From assembly GCF_001602625.1 (NCBI RefSeq), contig NZ_LECR01000057.1, forward strand, positions 5,526-11,224: a DNA stretch of 5,699 nt, read 5' to 3'. Positions within the stretch are counted from its first letter, which is position 1. The number at the start of each line of letters is the position of its first letter. The position numbers and the translations under genes are program-made. Positions 1 through 5,594 of this stretch are shown here, piece by piece. The notes beneath the pieces are model-generated. The model was given only the letters and a program-made list of their open reading frames with translations, searched no databases and was not told where the DNA came from. The stretch comes from Sodalis-like endosymbiont of Proechinophthirus fluctus (GTDB taxonomy: Bacteria; Pseudomonadota; Gammaproteobacteria; Enterobacterales; Enterobacteriaceae).

Positions 1-400
1 GGCGCGGCGGGCGTCAGTGCTCTGCGATTCACATTCCAGGACAATTAGCTAGGCCCCCAGTGGTAGTTTTCTCTGGCCGCTTGTACTTATCTGTTGCTTT
101 TCGCGGCGGTTTTTTCCCCACTATCTTTTCATTGTGCCTCTGCTATTTATCGGGTGGCGCTGTGCGTGTCGTTTTGGCTCTGATGGAAGTCGTACTTGAC
201 GCGCTGTTCGCCCGCGGGCTGTTGTTGTGTGGAATAAATGATTACGATTTGTGCATCACTGTATTTTTTGCAGGGTAGTGGTTCTGTTACGGGAAAAATC
301 TTTCTACCGACTCTGTCCTGAATTGTGCTGTGAAATAGCCGCGGACGCCTGACGGAACACCCGTACGGGGTACAATTACTAAGATAGAGTCCGCCTAGGC
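1..400. other. Unassigned stretch with no supportable gene
   Basis: I recognise no gene here. A GTG-initiated frame at 60-278 stays open for 72 codons and is rich in Phe, Leu, Val and Cys. The two other forward frames over the same bases also give hydrophobic peptides of 30-45 residues before a stop, so the openness is probably T-rich composition and not a protein. It could be the eroded remains of a membrane protein, but no motif supports that. I saw no tRNA-like or rRNA-like segment, and no clear terminator. Confidence 0.5.
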
Positions 401-505
401 TGGAATTCCACCGACCTCAGTATGGGAATCGCCTATGCGGTAGAGCAGGATAGCCTGCGGCCTCTTTTAGGCAGGTATCATCTTCATTTACCAGCGGTCA
501 AATAG
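401..505 (+). pseudogene. Possible C-terminal scrap of a LysR-type transcriptional regulator
   Basis: The frame starting at 401 reads through ATG 422 to TAG 503 and contains GIAYAVEQDSLRPLL at residues 9-23. This resembles the stretch late in the effector-binding domain of LysR-type regulators, where a G-x-GIAY/GIA(L/Y) segment is followed by an acidic helix and a '(R)PLLxxGxL' segment before the C-terminus. What follows (506-600) does not translate into a convincing 'YLYYPSRR'-like ending in any frame, and nothing upstream resembles the N-terminal helix-turn-helix. If real, it would be a regulator encoded just upstream of the importer it might have controlled, in the same orientation. The match is by eye over about 15 residues only, so chance is a serious alternative. 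Confidence 0.22.
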
Positions 506-660
506 GGGGACCGCGCGAAGTTCCGCCTTTGCCGGCCGCTACTGCGACAGCGTATATCATGTTTTGTAGCTCCTGTGAGCTTGAGGATCCCGCATTTTGG
601 GCAATCGATCTGGAATATGGTAGACGACCGCCTTTTTTCCCAGGAAAAATTTGCTAGAGT

Positions 661-690
661 GCGACAGAAAAACTTGTGACAGAAAAACTG
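661..690. repeat. Two-copy 15-bp tandem repeat
   Basis: Two adjacent 15-bp units share the core GACAGAAAAACT at 663-674 and 678-689. The units differ only at the second base (C versus T) and the last base (T versus G). This is a simple duplication in non-coding sequence, probably slippage-derived. No function is indicated. Confidence 0.7.
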
Positions 691-776
691 TTGTGTTGAG
701 CAGTGCGAAAAGTAGGGCTTTCTTTCACGCTAGCGTCGTATACCGTCCATGGTACAGCGAAAAATGCAGTAATAAC

Positions 777-803
777 ATTATTTTTATGATCATAAAGAAT
801 AAT
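777..803. promoter_or_regulatory. AT-rich palindrome, operator candidate
   Basis: TTTATGATCATAAA at 783-796 is a perfect 14-bp palindrome centred on a GATC. It is flanked by ATTATT at 777-782 and its reverse complement AATAAT at 798-803, with a single unpaired G at 797. The whole is a 27-bp near-perfect dyad about 120 bp before the binding-protein start. The symmetry fits a dimeric repressor or activator site. It does not match the ArgR, TyrR or FNR consensus sequences as I know them, so I name no regulator. Palindromes arise more easily in AT-rich DNA, so chance remains possible. Confidence 0.35.
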
Positions 804-924
804 TTTATGCGCTTCAGTACTTATTAGCGGTGAGGATCCTATGTAACACTCTGAGTTCGGGCGGAAGTGCTGTGGGTAGGGCCGTGCGTGCCCACCATCA
901 ATTGCGCCCAACTCCAGGTTGACC

Positions 925-1701
925 ATGATGGCAGCGGGCGCCCTGGTTATGTTGGGTCTCGCTCCTCTGGCGCTGCAGGCAGATCAGTTGGCGGATATTC
1001 AGCGCGTTAGGGGCAGTGCGCGTTGCCACCTTCGACGCCAATCCGCCGTTTGGCGCCATTGATGCCAAAACCTATCGTATTGTCGGTTATGACGTGGATT
1101 TCGCCTGGGGGACATCGCAGATGCGCTAGGCGTGAAACTGGCGCTGGTACCGGCCAATCCTTCCAACCTTATACCCTTACTGCTGTCTGGCAAGGCTGAT
1201 CTGATTATTGCCGATATTATGATTATTCCTGATTGGACACAAGTAATTGATTTATCATCTCCTTACTTTGTCACTGGTCAACAATTCCTGGTGCCGACCT
1301 CGTCGTTGAATAAGCTGGAAGATTATGCCTCGGCCGAGATCGGCGCTGTGAAGGGCACAACCGGCGAACAGGTGCTGTATCAACGTTTTTCCAATGCCCG
1401 GATATTAGCCTATGATAATATTCCGCTGTCGATGTCGGCGCTGCGCAACGGCAATATCAAAGCCATCACCCAAGACGGCACCATTTTTGCGAGGCTGTTG
1501 GTGGCGCGCCGGATAAGGCAAACTACAAGATTTTGCCGGAGTTTCTAGCGAGGAGCAAATTGGCATCGGTATTAAAAAATGGAGGGTGCTCTGTTGAACG
1601 CAGTCAATCAGCAGCTTATCGCGCTTGAATATAGCGGGGAGGCACAGCGGATTTACAATAGCTGGTTTGGACCGCAATTCCCGGCGCCGCAACCGCGGTA
1701 G
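925..1701 (+). pseudogene. Periplasmic amino-acid-binding protein of an ABC importer (SBP_bac_3 family), frameshifted
   Basis: When intact this would be a periplasmic receptor that binds a polar amino acid and delivers it to the permease pair encoded downstream. ATG 925 (or 928) follows a weak CAGG ribosome-binding site at 915-918. It opens a signal peptide, MMAAGALVMLGLAPLALQA, ending in an L-Q-A cleavage motif. The mature protein shows family landmarks: VRVATFDANPPFGA, GYDVDFA, a long lobe segment with LSGKADLIIADI, VKGTTGEQ, and a C-terminal IYNSWFG just before TAG 1699. Length (~258 codons) is normal. Five frameshifts break it, with the frame running 1-2-1-3-2-1 near 1010, 1105, 1500, 1549 and in the A6 run at 1574-1579. 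I see no in-frame nonsense codon between the shifts. The family call is firm. The substrate is not determinable, although the partner permeases resemble GltJ/GltK. Confidence 0.9.
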
Positions 1702-1741
1702 TTCACCATAACCTTCCGTTAATAAGCGGTGCTATGGTGAA
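1702..1741 (+). promoter_or_regulatory. Intergenic hairpin between binding-protein and ATPase genes
   Basis: TTCACCATA at 1702-1710 is perfectly complementary to TATGGTGAA at 1733-1741, with a 22-nt loop that can add a short CCG/CGG pairing. It starts on the base after the binding-protein stop codon. No T-run follows, so it is not an ordinary intrinsic terminator. Binding-protein-dependent importers often carry such a stem-loop here. It protects the upstream transcript or attenuates readthrough, so that the receptor is made in excess over the membrane parts. That role is inferred from position. Confidence 0.6.
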
Positions 1742-1749
1742 GTCATCAT

Positions 1750-2258
1750 GTGTCCCAGAGGCAACGTTGCCGCTGGGGGGCTGGCGATGTTTCAGTAACG
1801 GTAGAGTTTCGCCGGGTAGGCAAAGTTTTCGGCCAGCAGCCGGTACTGTGGGATATGAATTTCTAAGTAAACGTAGGGGAAGTAGTGGCTATTTGCGGGC
1901 CGTCAGGCTCTGGCAAGTCTACCCTGATCCGTCTCATAAATCAGCTTGAAACCCTGAGCAGTGGTGAAATTTTTATTCACCAGCGCTCCACCGCCGGACT
2001 GCGCGGCCGACAACTTCTGGCTCTGCGTACTAGCATTGGTTTCGTCTTCCAGCAGTTTAATCTCTATACCCATCTTACTGCACTGGATAATGTCGCACTG
2101 GCTATTATCAAAATGAAGCTGCGCCAAGTTGAATTGGCGGACAAGGTACAGTATTTCCCCCATCAGCTTTCGGGGGGGGCCAGCAGCAGTGGATAGCTAT
2201 CGCTCGCGCTTTGTCTGCCGATGCCGATATTATTTTATTCGATGAACCTACCTTCTGA
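1750..2258 (+). pseudogene. ATPase of a polar amino-acid ABC importer (GlnQ/GltL/HisP type), truncated
   Basis: This is the cytoplasmic nucleotide-binding subunit that would have powered the importer. From GTG 1750 the frame gives TVEFRRVGKVFG, then Walker A GPSGSGKST (1897-1923), the Q-loop VFQQFN (2044-2061), signature LSGG (2167-2178) with QQQWIAIARAL in another frame, and Walker B IILFDEPT (2229-2252). Family features such as INQLE after Walker A and HLTALDNV after the Q-loop place it with amino-acid transporters. Damage: TAA at 1864, an in-frame gap of roughly 15 codons near 2127 where the helix before VELADK should be, a frameshift in the G8 run 2172-2179, and loss of everything after DEPT, including the D-loop, the switch histidine and the C-terminus. 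The start is uncertain; GTG 1750 is simply the first open codon in frame. Confidence 0.9.
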
Positions 2259-2974
2259 GCGGTCAGCCGTTGGAGTGGATTAGTACCGGCTTATCTTGCT
2301 AGTGACGCTGGGTAGGGTCGCTTTTGGCGACGGTAGTAGTGCCGCTGCTCTTGGCACTGCGTATGATGCCGGACTGTACCGGGCGGTTGCTAGTCGCGGG
2401 CTGGATTTCACTCTTTCGCAATATGCCTTTGTTGGTACAATCGTTTTTTGTTATTTTGTTGCCTTGTGGAGTACGCTGACAGTCGGTTAGCGCGACTATT
2501 TGGCCGACGACTACCGCTGGGCGACATTGCCCGGCGATCTTCCGTTGCTGACGCCGGAATTTATCTGCACCGCCTGGGGTTGGCGGTGTTCAGCGCGGCT
2601 TACCTTGAAGAATTGCAGGCGGGGCTTAATGCCTTGCCGTCGGGGCAGAGCAATGCGGAGATCGCGCAAGGTTTCAGCCGTCTGGCGATACTGTGTTAGA
2701 TCCTCCTGCCGCAGAGGGTATGCAACGCTTGGTAGCTCCTTGGTTGGTCAATACTTCAACTTGATGAAGTATTCCTCCCTGGCGTCCGCCATCGGATTTA
2801 GCGAGTTGACTTATTACATTATCCAGATTGAAAGTTACAATGCCCATGAGCTGGAAGGGTTCGCCGTCGGTACCGTGCTGTATCTGCTGCTCGGGCTGGC
2901 GATGGGAAAAATTTTGCTGCGGCTGGGCTGGGCCCACGGCTGCATCGGCGCGGTGCGCGGGAGGCCAGTCATGA
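2252..2974 (+). pseudogene. Amino-acid ABC importer permease 1 (GltJ-like, HisM/GlnP family), frameshifted
   Basis: An inner-membrane subunit forming half of the translocation channel. The N-terminus is lost in the deletion joining it to the ATPase. The frame from 2252 reads GQPLEWISTGL, two stops (TAG 2300, TGA 2303), then LATVVVPLLLALRMMP and LFRNMPLLVQ. This parallels the E. coli GltJ order 'GWIWSG...LFRNVPLIVQ'. The remainder alternates frames: RDYLADDYRWATLPGDLPLL (frame 1, ~2485-2555), LGLAVFSAAY...GLNALPSGQS with the EAA-like loop (frame 3, to TAG 2697), then GQYFNLMKYSSLASAIGFSELTYYIIQIESYNAH and a last hydrophobic helix (frame 1). The original stop was probably the TGA at 2972-2974, overlapping the next ATG as ATGA. 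A later frameshift now fuses the C-terminus in frame with permease 2. Confidence 0.87.
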
Positions 2975-3688
2975 ATTTTAATTGGGCAGTGGTGCAGGAT
3001 AATCTGACATATCTGCTTTGGAGTAGAGTAGCGGAAGGGGAATCAGGCGGCCTGCTGCTGACGATCCTGATAGCACTTGCTGCAAGCGTCATCGCCTTGG
3101 CGCTGGGTGTGCTGCTAGCGGTAGTGGCCTGGTGTTACTCCGGCTGGACGCATTGTTTACTGTTTTTCTAGGTAGATCTTATCTGCGGTATCCCACTAAT
3201 TTTCATGATTTTCTGGTTTTACTTCCTGCTTCCGGTGGCGTTCGGCCATTCTCTGCCCGGTGCAGTAACCGTCACGCTGGCGCTTGGCTTGGTTTACCTC
3301 CACGGCTGTCATGCACGTGACGCTAGCTGGTCTACGGGCTTTGCCAGCTGGTCAGGTAGAAGCCGGGTTGGCCAGCGGTCTTAGCCATTGGCACATTCTA
3401 ATGGTTGATTCTGCTGCCCTAGGCCTAGCCAAATAATTGCCCTCCTGGACTGGTTTGCTGACGTCGCTAATTAAGGATACTTCGCTGGCGTTTAATGTGC
3501 CGGAGATGACTACCGTAGCAGGCCAGGTCAAACAGCTGGCTGCAGATTTATTCGACTGAAATCTTCTTGTTGGTCGGCGCGATGTCTTATGTCTTGTGTG
3601 CATTTCTCACAGCGTTGACGGCCTGGTCCCCGGTCGCAGCGCTGAGCTGCGCAGCGGCGGCAGCCTGGATAGTGGTGACCAGGCGTAA
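2971..3688 (+). pseudogene. Amino-acid ABC importer permease 2 (GltK-like), frameshifted
   Basis: The partner channel subunit. ATG 2971 begins MNFNWAVVQDNLTYLLW, followed by LLLTILIALAASVIALALGVLL. TAG 3169 interrupts the protein, and the same frame then resumes with VDLICGIPLIFMIFWFYFLLPV; the segment matches GltK 'FRSIPLVMVLLWFYLIVP', with the usual Arg of the R-(G/S)-IP motif changed to Cys. Frame changes follow near 3290 (TAVMHVTLAGLRALPAGQVEAGLASGLSHWHILM), near 3405 (LILLP-stop-A-stop, where LPQAxRQ is expected), near 3433 (PSWTGLLTSLIKDTSLAF...VPEMTTVAGQV) and near 3540 (QIYSTEIFLLVGAM, final helix). The end is uncertain; TAA 3686 in frame 2 gives about 239 codons, close to the family norm. 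The previous gene's probable stop overlaps this start, which argues for translational coupling in the ancestor. Confidence 0.87.
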
Positions 3689-4010
3689 AACTTACGTGCT
3701 GACGCCGTTTCGCGTTGCGCTGCACCGGCGAACACTATTACGTGGAGTAGCGCGCCTGCTGGTGGGAGATAAATCCCGTGATTTTTACACCCTGCTCCAA
3801 CCGCCCGCAGCGCCGAGAAACACTGCCATAAGTAACCCGAACCCTGTTGTGGAGGCGACAGATGCCGTGCATTGCGATGTTTGCCAAGATCCTCGCCAAA
3901 AAGTTATGGCGAAGAGGAGCATCTTATCGGGCGGCAGCCACAGTAACCGGGCAGCACAAAGAAAACAATCCGTTTCAATAAATTTGACGCAGGCTTTATG
4001 CTGTGTGAGT
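3689..4010. other. Unidentified intergenic or decayed stretch after the importer
   Basis: A forward frame remains open from the end of permease 2 to TAG 4089, including about 134 codons beyond the likely permease stop. I recognise no domain in it. A Cys pair in HCDVCQDPRQK (about 3869-3901) superficially resembles a zinc-binding knuckle but has no partner motif. Alternative frames and the reverse strand are likewise open in pieces without a recognisable family. The stretch may hold the remains of one more gene or only a long 3' region. I cannot assign a function. Confidence 0.4.
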
Positions 4011-4019
4011 TGTTATACT
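4011..4019 (+). promoter_or_regulatory. Extended -10 promoter candidate
   Basis: TGTTATACT is an extended -10 element (TG, one base, then TATACT, one mismatch from TATAAT) and is followed by TTT. A TTGACG at 3984-3989 lies 24 bp upstream, too far for a standard -35 pairing, so the site would depend on the TG extension. The TATACTT form also resembles sigma-S-preferred promoters. It points towards the unidentified gene at 4148 and the osmF operon. The assignment rests on the sequence match only. Confidence 0.35.
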
Positions 4020-4024
4020 TTTGT

Positions 4025-4044
4025 TATGCCGCATTTATGGCATA
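4025..4044. repeat. Inverted repeat just downstream of the promoter candidate
   Basis: TATGCC at 4025-4030 and GGCATA at 4039-4044 are perfect reverse complements separated by 8 bp. The dyad begins 6 bp after the -10-like element, where an operator or an early-transcript hairpin could act. It may also be a chance palindrome. Confidence 0.4.
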
Positions 4045-4090
4045 GTAATTTCTTACTTTTTCGTGACCGGGAAATTTTCCGTGCCGACTA

Positions 4091-4112
4091 GCTTTCTCAA
4101 TTATGAGAAAGC
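4091..4112. repeat. Nine-bp perfect stem-loop
   Basis: GCTTTCTCA at 4091-4099 pairs perfectly with TGAGAAAGC at 4104-4112 around the tetraloop ATTA. No T-run follows on either strand, so it does not look like a complete intrinsic terminator. ATTATGAGA occurs at 4100-4108 and again at 4113-4121, showing a local duplication that includes one arm. It lies 36 bp before the ATG at 4148, in what would be the leader of that gene. It could be a leader hairpin, an operator, or a terminator that lost its U-tract. Confidence 0.55.
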
Positions 4113-4147
4113 ATTATGAGATGTTAGTCATTTGACCTAATACTGGC

Positions 4148-4550
4148 ATGTGTCGTCACGTCGCTTCTGCTTTGACTGACAATAATCAACTCCTTTCCCC
4201 CAACTTACTCCACGATGCTTTCGTCAATGCGCTACTAGCGGAAGATGACCACCTAGGAAAAAGATTGGCCAGCTCTACTTAATCAGCGTTGGCTGGGTAA
4301 TCCGAAAGAGGTCATTCGCGATATGATTCAACACGGTCAGGTAGGACGGATTCAATATCATCACCCACCAGGATATCTGGTAGACCATACAGCTTGAACA
4401 GCCTGAAAATCCCACTTTTTTCGCCGGTGGCGATGCATAGACCGGCGTTGCTTCCGTGCCTTAGCGCGCCGCGGAGAGATTATTTCGCGCCTAACATGCG
4501 GTTAATGCATGCATTTCGGTGATATCTATTCGGTGCCGATTATTGTCACT
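4148..4550 (+). pseudogene. Decayed gene of unknown family upstream of osmF
   Basis: I do not recognise this protein, but its codon texture looks real. ATG 4148 opens a 44-codon frame containing LLHDAFVNALLAEDDHLGKRLA and ends at TAA 4280. The reading then moves to frame 3 (4266-4397) with LLNQRWLGNPKEVIRDMIQH and YHHPPGYLVDHTA, ending at TGA 4395. Further fragments continue in shifting frames, for example EQPENPTFFAGGDA (about 4398-4439) and GDIYSVPIIVTS (about 4521-4555). The residue mix suggests a soluble, mostly helical protein; no signal peptide or membrane segment is visible. It has no clear Shine-Dalgarno sequence. The region reaches almost to the osmF ribosome-binding site, so the two may once have been co-transcribed. 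The C-terminal limit is approximate. Confidence 0.5.
4504..4515. repeat. Twelve-bp perfect palindrome upstream of osmF
   Basis: AATGCATGCATT is self-complementary across all 12 bases and lies 50 bp before the osmF start. The position would suit an operator. It overlaps the tail of the unidentified gene remnant and is short enough to be chance. Confidence 0.3.
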
Positions 4551-4555
4551 TCCAA

Positions 4556-4561
4556 AAGGAA
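4556..4561 (+). promoter_or_regulatory. Ribosome-binding site of osmF
   Basis: AAGGAA at 4556-4561 sits three bases before ATG 4565 and fixes that codon as the ancestral osmF start. The next in-frame ATG (4571) would place the site at a longer but still workable distance. Confidence 0.6.
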
Positions 4562-4564
4562 ACA

Positions 4565-5470
4565 ATGTCTATGGCAACCAGGGTTAATTATGGTCGTTCG
4601 GTGTTGTTCGCCGCTATAATGCTGGTCATTACGCCAGCAGTATAGGCTGCAGATACGGCGGTGTGCGTGGCGTCGAAAATTGATACAGAAGGAGATCGCT
4701 ACTGGGAAATATTATTTTATAAGTTATTTAATATCATCAGGTTAAAGCGGTTAATAAACTGCAATTGGGCATGATCTAGGTGTTACTTGGGGCGATTTAC
4801 TGCTGGTGAGATCGATATTTATTAGGAAGATACCGGCAACGGTGTTTTTTCTTCTCCTCGGAGCAGGATAAGGCCTGGAAGAACACCAAAGTCGGCTATC
4901 AAAAAGTCAAACAGCTGGACCATGACAAAAATCATATCGTCTGGCTTTAGCCCGGCCGCCGCCTAATAATGCATGAATCATTGCCGTACGCGATGAGCTG
5001 GCTAAAGAACAGCATCTCGACTCTCTGACTAATCTGAGCCGCTATTGCAGGCGGGAAGCATATTAAATAGCAACGTCTTTAGAGTTCATCGAACGGCCTG
5101 ATACGCCACCGGCGTTTGAAAAGGCTTATTACTTCACCTTTTGCATCAGGATCAACTGCTGTCGCTTGCGGGGGAGATACCGCAGTTACCATCAAGGGTG
5201 CCTCCGAACAGATCTCTGGCGTCAGCGCCGTCATGGCTTACAGCGCCGGTGGATTAGTAGCCGTGCTGGGGCTGAATACTCTTTCGGATCCGGCGAGCGT
5301 GCAGCCGATATCTGATATACGCGCCGAAGCCGATCATTCGGGAAGCTGTGCTTAAGCCAAGCAGAATCTGGAAATTGCCCAATGATTAAAGCTGGTCTTC
5401 GCCGCCCTGGATAACGAGACGCTGCAGCAACTGAACGCCAGTATCACCGTCGAGGATCAAAACGCTAAGC
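4565..5470 (+). pseudogene. osmF: Osmoprotectant-binding protein OsmF (YehZ), multiply disrupted
   Basis: This was the periplasmic receptor of the OsmF-YehYXW importer for betaine-type compatible solutes. Along the sequence it tracks E. coli OsmF almost end to end: a signal peptide from ATG 4565, ASKIDTEG, LLGNIIL, VKAVNKLQLG, GEIDIY-x-EDTGNG, WKNTKVGYQKVKQLD, IAVRDELAKEQHLDSLTNLSRY, FIERPDTPPAFEKAY, GGDTAVTIKGASEQISGV, NTLSDPASVQPI and LQQLNASITVED. Nonsense codons occur at 4643, 4720, 4729, 4777, 4823, 4948, 4971 and 5383. At least seven frameshifts lie between segments, including near the T6 run at 4845-4850. Two of the stops (4971, 5383) sit where tryptophan is expected. The last ~10 residues are replaced at about 5470 by yehY sequence through a deletion. 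Identification is strong; function is certainly lost. Confidence 0.9.
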
Positions 5471-5584
5471 TTGGCGCCGGCAGATATTCTGCAGGGATTG
5501 TTGAACAGCGCGCTGGAGCTGATACTGCTAGGAGTAATTCCGGCTATCGCGCTGGCACTGTTGGTCGATACCCTGTTAAAGTGA
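5471..5584 (+). pseudogene. yehY: C-terminal remnant of osmoprotectant permease YehY
   Basis: YehY is the larger inner-membrane permease of the OsmF importer, usually about 385 residues with many membrane helices. Only about the last 37 codons remain. The frame from 5471 reads ADILQGLLNSALELILLGVI followed by PAIALALLVDTLLK, ending at TGA 5582. This matches the end of the permease, where 'FQGLLSSALDLVLLGVIP' precedes the final helix. It follows directly on the osmF C-terminus, so a deletion of about 1 kb removed the osmF stop region and some 90% of yehY. The order osmF then yehY is the expected operon order. Confidence 0.8.
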
Positions 5585-5594
5585 TTATTTCTAT

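Larger units (their letters stand above)
506..924. other. Upstream region of the amino-acid importer, no gene recognised
   Basis: I found no supportable coding sequence here. A reverse-strand frame at 654-926 stays open for 90 codons, but its translation shows no recognisable domain and it overlaps the start of the binding-protein gene. It is most likely chance. The region contains a 15-bp tandem duplication at 661-690 and an AT-rich palindromic segment at 777-803, listed separately. No convincing -35/-10 pair could be placed at normal spacing, so the original promoter of the downstream operon may have eroded. Confidence 0.5.

Noticed and set aside
60..278. Open frame of 72 codons with hydrophobic character on the + strand
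   Set aside because: It has no recognisable motif and a weak GTG start, and neighbouring frames are similarly hydrophobic. It is best explained by T-rich composition.
654..926. Open frame of 90 codons on the - strand, divergent from the binding protein
   Set aside because: The translation shows no domain or signal. It overlaps the receptor start and contains the tandem repeat and palindrome, which suggests non-coding DNA.
3528..3725. Reverse-strand open frame opposite the end of permease 2
   Set aside because: It is antisense to a clearly aligned permease segment. The Arg-, Gln- and His-rich translation is typical of a shadow frame.
3984..4019. TTGACG paired with TATACT as a standard sigma-70 promoter
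   Set aside because: The spacer is 24 bp, well outside the 16-18 bp range. Only the extended -10 reading is kept.
3567..4091. Open frame of 174 codons on the + strand, including a CDVC motif
   Set aside because: Its first ~25-30 codons are the last helix of permease 2, and the rest has no recognisable family. The two cysteines alone do not make a zinc finger. Treated as readthrough of a frameshifted gene into unassigned DNA.
4091..4112. Stem-loop as an intrinsic terminator
   Set aside because: The stem is good, but no T-run follows on either strand.
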